Shown here piece by piece: positions 53,516 to 62,202 of a stretch of DNA of 64,000 nt (the first letter of the stretch is position 1; the number at the start of each line of letters is the position of its first letter). Origin of the DNA: Microbacterium commune (GTDB lineage Bacteria; Actinomycetota; Actinomycetes; Actinomycetales; Microbacteriaceae); contig NZ_JACSPX010000001.1 of NCBI RefSeq assembly GCF_014836945.1, forward strand, positions 1,701,313 through 1,765,312. Reading direction: 5' to 3'. The notes beneath the pieces are model-generated. The model searched no databases. It was given only the letters and a program-made list of their open reading frames with translations, and was not told the DNA's origin. The translations under genes and the position numbers were made by a program.

Positions 53516-54071
53516 TCAGCCCTCGGCGAGCGCGAGGATCTCGGCCGTCGTCGCGAGGGTGATCTGCGGTGGATACAGGCCCAGCACGTGCACCGCGGCG
53601 GCGTGATTCTCGGCTGTCGAGCCCGCGCACGCGTCGGTGGCGACGGTGAGTTGCGCCCCGGCATCCGCTCCGGCCAGCGCGGTCGACAGCACGCAGCAGT
53701 CGGTCGAGACCCCGGCCAGCACGACGTGCGCGCCGCGACCGACGATCGTCTCGAGCTCGACGCCCCACTTGCCGAACGTCGGCAGATCGAGAGTCGGTCG
53801 CGCCGACAGGCTCACCGCTTCGGGCACGAGATCGAACAGGGCGTCGCCCACCGGCTGATCGGCGAACGGCCACGCGGTGAAGTACGCCCCCCCACGACGT
53901 GGAGCGGTCGGCCGTGGGCATCCACCTGGTCACCACCACCCGCTCGCCGAAGCGCTCGGCCAGTCGCCCGATGTTCGCCATCGCCTCGGCGAAGAAGGGC
54001 GACCCCCACTCGGACTGCGGCGACGCGAAGATGTTCTGCGGGTCGACGACGACCAGCCAGCCCTCCGTCAC
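53516..54071 (-). pseudogene. Frameshifted cysteine hydrolase (isochorismatase family)
   Basis: Two frames together encode a full-length enzyme: VTEGWLVVVDPQNIFASPQSEWGS... from GTG 54071, then a shift to GDALFDLVPEAVSLSARPTL...STDCCVLSTALAGADAGAQ...TDACAGS, ending at 53516. STDCCVLSTAL is the cysteine hydrolase site. The shift falls in a 7-base G run (7 C on the + strand, 53887-53893). Removing one base restores SWGAYFTAWPFADQPVGDALFD. This may be a real slip mutation or an assembly error in a homopolymer. Its start overlaps the stop of the NCS1 permease, so the two are co-transcribed. Confidence 0.8.
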
Positions 54072-55513
54072 GCCCGCTCCTGACGGCGGATGCGTCCGGC
54101 GCGCGCGAACCACGTGACGACGAACGAGAGCACCAGGGCGACGAAGACGCCGAGGTTCGCGTACGCCCACTCGCCGTCCTTGCCGCCGATGAGCGGCAGC
54201 AGGTAGCCCTGCCAGTTGTTCCAGGCCGCGTCGTCGGCGAACAGGTTCACGACCAGACCCCAGCCGATGACCGACGCGACGATCATGGTGCCGATCGAGG
54301 TCCAGTCCCAGGCGCCGTAGCGTCCGTTCGGATCGAACAGCGCGGCCTCGTCGTAGTCGCGCCGGCGGCGCAGGATGTCGGCGATGAGGATGCCCGCCCA
54401 CGATGCCAGCGGAACGCCGAGCGTGATCAGGAACGACTGGAACGGGCCGAGGAAGCCCTGGTCGCCGAAGACGACGAGGATCGTCACGACGGTGAGGATG
54501 AGGCCGTCGATGCCCGCCGCCGCCGGACGCGGGATCCGGATGCCGAGGCTGAGCAGCGTGAGGCCCGAGGAGTAGATGCCGAGCACGGCTCCCGAGACGA
54601 GGGCGAGTACGGCCGTCAGCAGGAACGGCACGAGAACCCAGGTCGGGAGGATCGTGGCGAGGGCTCCGATCGGATCGGCGCCGACGGCCGCCATGAGCTG
54701 CTCATCGGAGCCGGCGAGCAGCAGGCCGAACACCACGAGGATGACGGGGGCGATCGCCCCGCCGAGCGTGTTCCAGAAGACGATCGCGCCGTCGGATGCC
54801 GTGCGCTTCTGATACCGCGACCAGTCGGCGGCGATGTTGATCCAGCCCAGCCCGAACCCGGTCATGACCATCACGAGCGCGCCGATGACCTGTGCCGCGC
54901 TGCCGCTCGGCTGGGCGAGCACGGCGGCGAGGTCGATGGTGGGCGCGGCGAGGATCACGTAAAGGACGGTGACGACGCCGGTGACCCAGGTGAGCACCGA
55001 CTGCAGCTTCATGATCGTGTGATACCCGAGCACGGATGCGGTCACGATGAGGGCGGCGACGATGACCGTGGCGATGATCTTCAGGGTGACGCTGTCGCCG
55101 TCGCCGCCGAGGCGGGTGATCACGGTGGCGGTGGCCAGCACGGCCATGATCGCGAGGAACGTCTCCCAGCCGATCGAGGTGAGCCACGACACGATGCCGG
55201 GCACCTTCTGCCCGTGCACGCCGAACGCGGCCCGCGAGAGCACCATGGTGGGCGTCGATCCGCGTTTGCCCGCGATGGCGATCAGGCCGCAGAGCAGGAA
55301 CGACACGACGATCCCGATGATCGAGACGACCGTCGCCTGGTAGAACGAGATGCCGAAGCCGAGCACGAACGAGCCGTACGACATGCCGAACACCGAGACG
55401 TTGGCGGCGAACCACGGCCAGAACAGGTCGCGGGGCCTCGCCGTGCGCTGGGATTCGGGGATGATCTCGATGCCCGCTCGCTCGATGAGCGCGGGCGGCG
55501 TGATGTCGGTCAT
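54068..55513 (-). CDS. NCS1-family nucleobase:cation symporter (cytosine/purine permease type)
   Basis: 481 residues, about 12 membrane segments. The NCS1 opening RDLFWPWFAANVSVFGMSYGSFVLGFGISFYQA is followed by GKRGSTPTMVLSRAAFGVHGQKVPGIVSWLTSIGWETF. The internal TGFGLGWINIAADWSRYQKRTASDGAIVFWNTLGG fits the substrate site. Imports a nucleobase, allantoin or hydantoin-like compound. Co-transcribed with the cysteine hydrolase, which could act on a related amide. Confidence 0.9.
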   Translation of the reverse strand: MTDITPPALIERAGIEIIPESQRTARPRDLFWPWFAANVSVFGMSYGSFVLGFGISFYQATVVSIIGIVVSFLLCGLIAIAGKRGSTPTMVLSRAAFGVHGQKVPGIVSWLTSIGWETFLAIMAVLATATVITRLGGDGDSVTLKIIATVIVAALIVTASVLGYHTIMKLQSVLTWVTGVVTVLYVILAAPTIDLAAVLAQPSGSAAQVIGALVMVMTGFGLGWINIAADWSRYQKRTASDGAIVFWNTLGGAIAPVILVVFGLLLAGSDEQLMAAVGADPIGALATILPTWVLVPFLLTAVLALVSGAVLGIYSSGLTLLSLGIRIPRPAAAGIDGLILTVVTILVVFGDQGFLGPFQSFLITLGVPLASWAGILIADILRRRRDYDEAALFDPNGRYGAWDWTSIGTMIVASVIGWGLVVNLFADDAAWNNWQGYLLPLIGGKDGEWAYANLGVFVALVLSFVVTWFARAGRIRRQERA

Positions 55514-55556
55514 GCCCTCATCCTGGCACCGCGGACCGCGGCGCGGCAGATCGAGG

Positions 55557-55898
55557 TCAGGAGGGGCGCAACGCGTCGGCGGCCGCGGCGAGTGCGTTGC
55601 CGTTCACGGCGAAGTACGCCCATCTGCCGCGCTGCTCCCTGGTGACGAGCCCGGCCTCGGCGAGCAGCCTCATGTGGTGGGAGACCGTGGCCTGGGAGAG
55701 GCCGACCGGATCGGTGAGATCGCAGATGCACGCCTCGCCCCCCTCGCTGCGCGCGATGAGCGAGAGGAGGGCGACGCGGGTCGGGTCGCCGAGGGCCTTG
55801 AATACCCGGGCGACCTGCTCCGTCTGCTGTGCGGTCAGCGGAGACGTGACGCGCGGCACGCAGCAGGCGGATTCGTCGATGGTCGCGGGCAGGCTCAT
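55557..55898 (-). CDS. arsR: ArsR-family arsenical-responsive repressor (CgArsR-like)
   Basis: 113 residues from ATG 55898; the longer frame passes the operator. Winged helix: DPTRVALLSLIARSEGGEACICDLTDPVGLSQATVSHHMRLLAEAGLV. Cysteines C12-C13 (ESACCVP) plus C57 and C59 (ACIC) match the corynebacterial ArsR layout, where an N-terminal Cys pair and a third Cys of the DNA-binding domain bind As(III), unlike the CVC site of E. coli ArsR. Divergent from a flavoprotein and arsC. Confidence 0.88.
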   Translation of the reverse strand: MSLPATIDESACCVPRVTSPLTAQQTEQVARVFKALGDPTRVALLSLIARSEGGEACICDLTDPVGLSQATVSHHMRLLAEAGLVTREQRGRWAYFAVNGNALAAAADALRPS

Positions 55899-55916
55899 GC
55901 CGATATCCTGACACGT

Positions 55917-55967
55917 ATTGACAATCTTCGATAGGTGCGGCACCGTTTCATATTGACGTTCTTCGAT
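55917..55967. promoter_or_regulatory. Paired ArsR operator/promoter repeats
   Basis: ATTGACAATCTTCGAT (55917-55932) and ATTGACGTTCTTCGAT (55952-55967) are direct repeats 35 bp apart in the 82-bp gap between arsR and the forward flavoprotein gene. Their TTGAC words could also serve as -35 boxes. They resemble ArsR dyad operators. Confidence 0.7.
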
Positions 55968-55980
55968 CTGAGGAGATGAG

Positions 55981-57279
55981 ATGTCCGGACTTCCCGTCGT
56001 GGTCGTCGGCGCGGGCCCGCAGGGGCTGGCTGCGGCCGCTCACCTCACCGAGCGCGGGATTGCGTCGGTGGTCGTCGAACGGGGCAGCTCCGCGGGTGCC
56101 GCCGTCGCGGAGTGGGGACACGTCAGGCTCTTCTCGGCGTGGCCGGAGCTGATGGATGCCGCCGCTCGGCGCCTGCTCGAGGCATCGGGGTGGGCGGCGC
56201 CCGATCGCGGGTACCCGACGGGGGCGGAATGGGTGCGCGACTACCTCGCACCCCTCGCGGATGCCCTGGGCGAGCGCGTGCGCTACGGCACGACCGTCAC
56301 CGGGATCGCTCGTCGCGGGCGCGACAAGGTGGTCGACGGCGGCCGCAGGAGCCAGCCGTTCGTCGTGCACACGCAGGACCGGCACGGGCGTGACGGGCGT
56401 ATCCTCGCGCGAGCGGTGATCGACGCGAGCGGCACCTGGAACCAGCCCAACCCCGCGGGGGCCGACGGATTCCCGGCGGTCGGCGAAGCAGCGGCATCCG
56501 GACGGATCTCGTACCGCATCCCGGACGATGTCTCGTCGTGCGCCGGCCGTCATGTGGCCGTCGTCGGGGCCGGTCATTCGGCGACGCACGCGGTGCTGCG
56601 GCTCAGCGAGCTCGCCCGCCGAGACCCGAGCATGCGCATCACGTGGCTGCTGCGCCGCGGGAGCACGACGAATCTGTTCGGCGGCGGCGAGCGGGACGAG
56701 CTCGCTGAGCGCGCGGTGCTCGGATCGCGCGCCCGCAAGGTGATCGAGGCCGGCGTCGTCGAGGTCGTCACGGGATTCCGGGTCGCGGAGTTCCGACGAG
56801 AGGGCGCCGGACTGGTGATCGTCTCAGAGGCGGGTCGGGAGATCGCCGGGGTCGACCGTGTCGTCGCGCTCACCGGGTTCCGCCCCGACCTCGGCATCCT
56901 GCGCGAGCTGCGCATCGACGTCGACCCCTCCCTCGACGCGGTCGCCGGTATCGCCGCCGAGATCGACCCGAACATCCACTCCTGCGGATCCGTGTCGGCG
57001 ACCGGTGCGCGCCAGCTGCGGCATCCGGAGGACGGCTTCTTCATCGTCGGTGCGAAGTCCTACGGCCGGGCGCCCACCTTCCTCGCGCTGACCGGCTTCG
57101 AGCAGGTGCGCAGCGTCGTCGCCCATCTCGCCGGCGATCACGAAGGTGCGCAGCGCACCGAGCTCGTGCTGCCCGACACCGGTGTCTGCGGGGGTGCGAG
57201 CGCCTTCGACTCGCCGCAGGGCGGATGCTGCGCTCCCGCGCTCATCCCGCTCGGCTCTCGTCCCGTCACCGCAGGCTGA
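55981..57279 (+). CDS. FAD-dependent monooxygenase-like flavoprotein of the ars cluster (ArsO-like)
   Basis: 432 residues. FAD loop VVVVGAGPQGLAAAAHLTERGIASVVVERG; second dinucleotide loop VAVVGAGHSATHAVLRLSELA; HIHSCGSVSATGARQL-type region. The C-terminus ends in a Cys-rich tail (TGVCGGASAFDSPQGGCCAP) that could bind metalloid. Flavoprotein genes of this kind occur in actinomycete and other ars operons, but the reaction is not established. ATG 55981 has GGAG 6 bases upstream and is the first forward gene after the operators. Confidence 0.75.
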   Translation: MSGLPVVVVGAGPQGLAAAAHLTERGIASVVVERGSSAGAAVAEWGHVRLFSAWPELMDAAARRLLEASGWAAPDRGYPTGAEWVRDYLAPLADALGERVRYGTTVTGIARRGRDKVVDGGRRSQPFVVHTQDRHGRDGRILARAVIDASGTWNQPNPAGADGFPAVGEAAASGRISYRIPDDVSSCAGRHVAVVGAGHSATHAVLRLSELARRDPSMRITWLLRRGSTTNLFGGGERDELAERAVLGSRARKVIEAGVVEVVTGFRVAEFRREGAGLVIVSEAGREIAGVDRVVALTGFRPDLGILRELRIDVDPSLDAVAGIAAEIDPNIHSCGSVSATGARQLRHPEDGFFIVGAKSYGRAPTFLALTGFEQVRSVVAHLAGDHEGAQRTELVLPDTGVCGGASAFDSPQGGCCAPALIPLGSRPVTAG

Positions 57280-57315
57280 CCAGCCTCTCCCATCACCCGC
57301 CGCTGAGGAGCCCCC

Positions 57316-57723
57316 ATGACCAGCCCCGCGTCCAAGCCGTCCGTCCTCTTCGTGTGCGTGCACAACGCCGGCAGATCCCAGATGGCCGCCGGCTTCCTGC
57401 GCGACATCGCCGGCGACCGCATCGAGGTCCGCTCTGCCGGATCGATGCCAGCCGAGCAGATCAACCCGATCGCCGTCGAGGCGATGGGCGAGGTCGGCAT
57501 CGACATCACCGCCGAGCAGCCCAAGGTGCTCACGACCGAGGCCGTGCAGGCCTCCGACGTCGTGATCACGATGGGCTGCGGCGACGCCTGCCCGTTCTTC
57601 CCCGGCAAGCGCTACGAGGACTGGAAGCTCGACGATCCCGCCGGGCAGGGCATCGACGCCGTCCGACCGATCCGCGACGAGATCCGCTCGCGCATCGAGA
57701 CGCTGGTGCGAGAACTGGTCTGA
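57316..57723 (+). CDS. arsC: Arsenate reductase ArsC (low-molecular-weight phosphatase fold, thioredoxin/mycothiol type)
   Basis: 135 residues. The P-loop is LFVCVHNAGRSQMAAGF, and VITMGCGDACPFFPGKRYEDWKLDDPAGQ is the second Cys and metal-site segment. Corynebacterial relatives form an arsenate-mycothiol adduct. Reduces As(V) to As(III) for efflux. No ArsB or Acr3 exporter gene is in the window. ATG 57316 lies 36 bp after the flavoprotein stop. Confidence 0.92.
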   Translation: MTSPASKPSVLFVCVHNAGRSQMAAGFLRDIAGDRIEVRSAGSMPAEQINPIAVEAMGEVGIDITAEQPKVLTTEAVQASDVVITMGCGDACPFFPGKRYEDWKLDDPAGQGIDAVRPIRDEIRSRIETLVRELV

Positions 57724-57773
57724 GCGTCCGTCTGGCCTCGGCCCCGCGCTCGTCGCGTCGTCGCGCGTCGGGC

Positions 57774-59078
57774 TCAGCCGGCGAAGAACGCGCGGGCGAC
57801 GCGCGACAGGTCGTACAGATCGCTCACGCCCGCCAGTTCGCGTGCGGAGTGCATCGACAGGATCGGGATGCCGACATCGACCGTCCGGATGCCCAGACGC
57901 GTCGCCGTGATCGGGCCGATCGTCGACCCGCACGGGACGGCGTTGTTCGACACGAACTCCTGCGAGCCGACGCCGGCGCTCTCGCACCACCGGGCCCACG
58001 CCGCCGCGCCGACGGCATCGGTGGCGTACCGCTGGTTCGCGTTGATCTTGAGAATGGGGCCCGAGCCGAGCACCGGCTGCACGACAGGATCGTGCCGGTG
58101 CGCGTAGTTCGGGTGCACGGAGTGGCCGACGTCGCTCGACAGGTGCCACGACGCGGCGAACGCGCGGCGCTGCTCGGTGACGTCGGCGCCGAGCGAGGCG
58201 TACACGCGCGCGAGCACGTCTTCGAGGAAGGGCCCTGCCGCACCCGAGCGCGACTCGGAGCCGAGCTCCTCGTGGTCGAAGGCGGCGAGCACCGGGATCA
58301 CCGCGTCGCCCTGGGGCGCGGCGTCCGTCGACGGGCCTGCGGCGTCGATCAGCGCGACCACCGCGGCGTGCACCGACGCGAGGTCGTCGAGGCGACCGGA
58401 TGCGAAGAACGCGTCGTCCTTGCCGAAGACGGCGCCGCGAGCGGCATCCGCCACCACAGCATCGAAGCCGCGGATGTCGAGGGCGTCGACTCCCGCTGAG
58501 GCCGCGAGCTCGGCGAGGATGTCGGCGGACTCGGCATCACCGAGTCCCCACACGGGCTGCGTGCCGGTCTGCTTGTCGAGCGCCAGGCCGTCGTTCACGC
58601 CGCGGTCGAGATGGATCGCCAGCTGCGGCAGGCGCAGCAGCGGTCCGGTCGCCGCGAGCACGACCTGCCCGTCGGCCAGTGCGAGGCGCCCGGCGAGGCG
58701 CAGCTCCCGATCGAGCCAGGAGTTCAGCAGCGGGCCGCCGTAGACCTCGACGGCCGCCTGCAGCCAGCCGCGCGACCCGGTGGTCGGCTTGGGCTTCAGC
58801 TTGAAGCCGGGGGAGTCGGTGTGCGCGCCGAGAACGTGCACCGGGGTGGTGGCCGCGGCATCGGCGGGAACGGCCCACGCGATCGCCGCGCCGTCGCGCA
58901 CGACGACGAACCGCCCGCCGGCCTGTGCGGGCCACTCCGCGGTCTCGTCGAGCCGGGTGAATCCGGCCTCCTCGAGACGACGCGCGACCTCCTCGGCGGC
59001 GTGATAGCTCGACGGCGAGGCGGCGACGAAGTCGGCGAGATCGGCGGCATGCGAGTGGGCGGCGGAGACGGCAGGCAT
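57774..59078 (-). CDS. M18-family aminopeptidase
   Basis: 434 residues from ATG 59078. Dinuclear zinc ligands are visible: VLGAHTDSPGFKLKP (His, Asp), FDHEELGSESRSGAAGPFLEDVL (Glu pair) and ILSMHSARELAG (His). Family members release N-terminal residues, often acidic ones, from cytosolic peptides. Convergent on arsC. Confidence 0.92.
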   Translation of the reverse strand: MPAVSAAHSHAADLADFVAASPSSYHAAEEVARRLEEAGFTRLDETAEWPAQAGGRFVVVRDGAAIAWAVPADAAATTPVHVLGAHTDSPGFKLKPKPTTGSRGWLQAAVEVYGGPLLNSWLDRELRLAGRLALADGQVVLAATGPLLRLPQLAIHLDRGVNDGLALDKQTGTQPVWGLGDAESADILAELAASAGVDALDIRGFDAVVADAARGAVFGKDDAFFASGRLDDLASVHAAVVALIDAAGPSTDAAPQGDAVIPVLAAFDHEELGSESRSGAAGPFLEDVLARVYASLGADVTEQRRAFAASWHLSSDVGHSVHPNYAHRHDPVVQPVLGSGPILKINANQRYATDAVGAAAWARWCESAGVGSQEFVSNNAVPCGSTIGPITATRLGIRTVDVGIPILSMHSARELAGVSDLYDLSRVARAFFAG

Positions 59079-59119
59079 GGCTACGAGCCTAATCCGCCTG
59101 TCCCGATGCGGCCCGCCCG

Positions 59120-59860
59120 TCACGCATCCGGCAGCGGGTAGCGCCGTCGCAGCGCCCAGCGCTGTCCGAGCGTCCAGGTGACGGTCACCACGAGGTAGAG
59201 GGCTGCGGCGAGCGGCACGAACACCGCGAAGACCGCAGTGAGGTAGTGCATCGTGTTCATCACGCCGAGCACGCCCGGGGCCGCCAGCGGCCCGTCTGCC
59301 GGCACCTGCGGACGGAACACGCGGCGCGTGACGTCTGCGACGACCACGATCACCACGAGCACGACCGCCCAGACGGCGGCTGTCTGCCCGTTGAGGCCGG
59401 AGCCGACCGCCGCGATCAGCGAGTCGCCCAGGGGAGCTCCGAGCAGGTCGTGCGCCAGCAGCGCGTTCGGGTGCCCGGCGATCTCCGGGCGCAGGAACAG
59501 CGTGTACAGAACGCCCACGACGGCGGCCTGCACGATCAGCGGCAGGCAGCCGGCCAGGGGTGACGTCTGCTCGTCGCGGTACAGGGCCATGGTCTCGCGC
59601 TGCAATCGCTCGCGGTCTTTGCCGTGCCGCTGCTGCAGAGCACGCAGACGCGGAGCGAGTCGAGCGCGCAGCTGCTCGGCTCTGGCCTGGGAGATGCCGA
59701 CGGGGATGAGCGCGGCGCGCACCCCGATGGTCACGAGCATCACCGCCAGCGCGGCAGACGCCGAGCTTGCGACGGGGTCGAGAACCCCGGAGAGGGAGAG
59801 GAGAGCGGAGTACGCGGCGTCGAGAAGAAGGGTCAGTGGCGGGATGGCGAAGATGTCCAT
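59120..59860 (-). CDS. YidC/Oxa1-family membrane protein insertase
   Basis: 246 residues. Membrane segments LTLLLDAAYSALLSLSG, VMLVTIGVRAALIPV, LAGCLPLIVQAAVVGVLYTLFL and the C-terminal NTMHYLTAVFAVFVPLAAALYLVVT follow the Oxa1 core order, with SQARAEQLRARLAPRLRALQQRHGKDRERLQRETMALYRDEQTSPLAGCLP as the hairpin and loop. Start 59860 (MDIFAI) preferred; 59899 is longer. Shorter than the main YidC, so likely a second, accessory paralogue. Confidence 0.82.
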   Translation of the reverse strand: MDIFAIPPLTLLLDAAYSALLSLSGVLDPVASSASAALAVMLVTIGVRAALIPVGISQARAEQLRARLAPRLRALQQRHGKDRERLQRETMALYRDEQTSPLAGCLPLIVQAAVVGVLYTLFLRPEIAGHPNALLAHDLLGAPLGDSLIAAVGSGLNGQTAAVWAVVLVVIVVVADVTRRVFRPQVPADGPLAAPGVLGVMNTMHYLTAVFAVFVPLAAALYLVVTVTWTLGQRWALRRRYPLPDA

Positions 59861-59931
59861 GAGCGTCCGTTCGCAGGAGGGGGGTGGGCCGGAGGCCACG
59901 AGACCCGCCCCTCAGCGAGTGCGAGGACGGA

Positions 59932-60216
59932 TCAGGCGGCGGGCGCTGCCCCCGGCGCTCGCGGACGAGGATGACCGTCGGCGTCCGGATCGCTCTGCGC
60001 GAGCAGCACAGACGCACCGATGGCGCGTCGCGGATACGGCGCCGAACGGACGCCGAACCGCGGTGTCAGCAGAGCGAGCGCGATCGCGAGCACGGTCGCT
60101 GCGACGAGAATCGCGGCGATGCCGAGCATGCCTCCGGCGGTCAGCCCAGGGGGGAGGGGCACGGCGCCGAGCGCCACGAGCAGCGTTCTCAGCAGCGTCC
60201 CGATCGCGTCGATCAT
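59932..60216 (-). CDS. Small membrane protein (DUF6412-like) beside YidC
   Basis: 94 residues from ATG 60216, with GGAGG directly upstream. Two hydrophobic helices (LLRTLLVALGAVPLPPGL, AILVAATVLAIALALL) and an Asp/Pro tail. In actinomycetes a DUF6412 gene commonly precedes the second YidC. Probably one operon with it. Confidence 0.65.
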   Translation of the reverse strand: MIDAIGTLLRTLLVALGAVPLPPGLTAGGMLGIAAILVAATVLAIALALLTPRFGVRSAPYPRRAIGASVLLAQSDPDADGHPRPRAPGAAPAA

Positions 60217-60263
60217 CACCCCTCCTTCCGGCCCGACGCTACCACTCCATCCGGTCGCGGACA

Positions 60264-60303
60264 TGCGAAGGGCGAGAGGACCGCCGTCCCCTCGCCCTTC
60301 GCA
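60264..60303 (-). terminator. Terminator after the FHA-domain gene
   Basis: TGCGAAGGGCGAG (60264-60276) pairs perfectly with CTCGCCCTTCGCA (60291-60303), and the stem continues inward with a mismatch. Starts 14 bp after the FHA gene stop. Confidence 0.7.
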
Positions 60304-60316
60304 CCCTCCGGGGGCT

Positions 60317-60874
60317 TCAGCCGTCCTTGACCTCCAGGTCACCGTGCTGCCCGTTGGCGTCGCCGTCCGCATAGTCGGGGCGCGCCGGCTGCGGCGGCTG
60401 GTCATCGAGCTCACCGCCCTCGCGACCGCCGAACGGACGACCGTGGTCGGCGAACTCTTCGCGGCCGAAGACGAGGATCCAGTCGGCGACGGTGAATCGC
60501 GCGCCGGTGCGCAAGATCTCGCTGCGGTCCCCGGCGATGCCCTCGGCCGGGTTCGCATTCATCAGGCCCTCGCCGTGCAGTGTCAGGACGTACTCGTCGC
60601 GCTCATCGTGCACGATCGTCGCGTGCACGGGGTCTGCGCCGGCGATCACGAGCGAGCACTCCGCTCCCGAGCCGACGGTGGTTCGCTCCTCGGTCAGCTC
60701 GAGGCGGCTGCGATCGCCCTCCGGGCTCGTGATGCGCAGGTGCGGGTGGCCCGCGCCTCGTTCGGCGTGGGTGGTGGTGGGCTGCTCGTCGTCCGAGTGC
60801 GCGAGCTGATCGATCTGATCCTCGACATCGGGTGCGCTGTGGGCGGGCGTCCTGCCGGTGGTCTGGTCGGTCAT
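60317..60874 (-). CDS. FHA-domain protein
   Basis: 185 residues. ITSPEGDRSRLELTEERTTVGSGAECSLVIAGADPVHATIVHDERDEYVL is a forkhead-associated phosphothreonine-binding fold (GSG..S..H). The tails are acidic and polar. It reads phospho-threonine signals from Ser/Thr kinases, or self-associates. Partner unknown. Confidence 0.82.
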   Translation of the reverse strand: MTDQTTGRTPAHSAPDVEDQIDQLAHSDDEQPTTTHAERGAGHPHLRITSPEGDRSRLELTEERTTVGSGAECSLVIAGADPVHATIVHDERDEYVLTLHGEGLMNANPAEGIAGDRSEILRTGARFTVADWILVFGREEFADHGRPFGGREGGELDDQPPQPARPDYADGDANGQHGDLEVKDG

Positions 60875-60928
60875 GGGATCCTCCTCTGTGGGGTGGTCGT
60901 GGGTCGGCGGGTGGCTGCCCGCTCGGCG

Positions 60929-61342
60929 TCAGCGGGAGATGACTCCCACCGTCTCACCGGTGGTCGACGGTGCGAGGTGCCGGGCGATGTCGGCCTGGCT
61001 GATGATGCCGACGAGTCGGTGACCCTCCAGCACCGGCACCCGGCGGATCCGGTGTTCCCGCATCAGCGCGAGCACCCGCTCGATGTCTTCGTCGGCAGTC
61101 GCCATCACGGGCACTCCGTCGGCGAGACGGCCCGCGTTCGTCGTCTCCGGGTCGAGGCCGGTCGCGATCGCCTTCACGACGATGTCGCGGTCGGTCAGTA
61201 TCCCCTTCAGGCGGCCGTCCTCACCGCAGATCGGAAGCGCGCCGACGTCGAGTTCGCGCATCTTCTCCGCGGCGATCGAGAGGGAGTCGTTCACTCCGAT
61301 GCACTGAGCGTTCGGTGTCATGATGTCTCGTGTCCGGTTCAT
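60929..61342 (-). CDS. Tandem CBS-domain protein
   Basis: 137 residues from ATG 61342; the longer frame includes a charged lead. Two CBS motifs (TRDIMTPNAQCIGVNDSLSIAAEKMRELDVGALPICGEDGRLKGILTDRDIVVKAIA; ADEDIERVLALMREHRIRRVPVLEGHRLVGIISQADIARHL). Binds adenylate nucleotides. Hypoxia/stress-type CBS pairs are common in actinomycetes. Confidence 0.9.
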   Translation of the reverse strand: MNRTRDIMTPNAQCIGVNDSLSIAAEKMRELDVGALPICGEDGRLKGILTDRDIVVKAIATGLDPETTNAGRLADGVPVMATADEDIERVLALMREHRIRRVPVLEGHRLVGIISQADIARHLAPSTTGETVGVISR

Positions 61343-61484
61343 GCTCGGCCTGCTCCCGTCTCGGTGTTCATCCGTCTCGATCACTTGCCTCGACGCTAGA
61401 CATCCGCGCCGCCGGCGCTAATGGGGTTGACAGGCGGTCGCCGCGCGCCAACCGGTCCGGTATCGACACGCTGAGCCAGGGCTG

Positions 61485-61790
61485 TCAGTTCTCGAGGTCC
61501 TCGGGAAGCAGGCACAGCCCGCCGGTGGTGCTGGCCGAGTTCGCCAGAGCCGTGATCCACGTGGTGCTCAGCGGTGGCGTCTCGGGTTCGTCGAACACGA
61601 ACCGCAGCGGGATCGACGGGTTCAGCCAGATCGTCGAGCGACCCGTGGGGTTGATGTGCGGATGCTGCCAGGACAGCGTGAACGACTCGTTTCGTCGCAG
61701 CTTCATCGCGATCACCACCTTGAGGTGGGCGAGCGCGCGATCCTCGATCTCGATGGGATCCGGACTCGCGCCGTAGAAGAGCATGCCCAT
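61485..61790 (-). CDS. Small DUF7882-type protein, paralogue 1
   Basis: 101 residues. The start MGMLFYGASPDPIEIEDRALAHLKVVIAMKLRRNESFTLSW parallels the divergent protein at 61860 (IEDRALTHLQLVMTAKLRRGEPFPFSW). Small actinomycete family with no known function. It shares a 70-bp intergenic region with its paralogue. Confidence 0.72.
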   Translation of the reverse strand: MGMLFYGASPDPIEIEDRALAHLKVVIAMKLRRNESFTLSWQHPHINPTGRSTIWLNPSIPLRFVFDEPETPPLSTTWITALANSASTTGGLCLLPEDLEN

Positions 61791-61859
61791 CTGACTAAGC
61801 TATCTGCAGGCGATCGGCAGACGCCAGAGCAGTTCCGGATGTCTGAGAGGTGCACTTCG

Positions 61860-62183
61860 TTGGGAAAGTTCGTTTATGAGGGCTCGGTCAAGACCGAGAT
61901 CGAGGACCGCGCCCTGACCCATCTGCAGCTCGTGATGACGGCGAAACTGCGCCGGGGCGAGCCGTTCCCGTTCAGCTGGCGTGAAGACGCGAGCGTCGGC
62001 GGCGGACGCACCACGGTGTGGGTGCAGCCCAGCAGCTCGCTGGTGTTCAAGTACTTCGGCAGCCGTCAGCCCGCCATCAACCGCGCGTGGATCGAGGCGC
62101 TCGCCTACACCGCCAACACCCCCAGCGGCCTGCACATGGTGCCCGAGCCGCCGGACGACCCGAACGCCGGTCTCGAGGGCTGA
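61860..62183 (+). CDS. Small DUF7882-type protein, paralogue 2 (TTG start)
   Basis: 107 residues. TTG 61860 is preferred because the product then begins LGKFVYEGSVKTEIEDRALTHLQ, aligned with the paralogue's MGMLFYG start, and GAGAGG lies 9 bases upstream; ATG 61839 would add seven residues. Divergent partner of 61485-61790. Function unknown. Confidence 0.68.
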   Translation: MGKFVYEGSVKTEIEDRALTHLQLVMTAKLRRGEPFPFSWREDASVGGGRTTVWVQPSSSLVFKYFGSRQPAINRAWIEALAYTANTPSGLHMVPEPPDDPNAGLEG

Positions 62184-62202
62184 TCCCGCCGCCGGCCTGC
62201 GG

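Noticed and set aside
61656..61838. Upstream extension of the DUF7882-type gene at 61860
   Set aside because: It reads antisense through the divergent paralogue and lacks family similarity.
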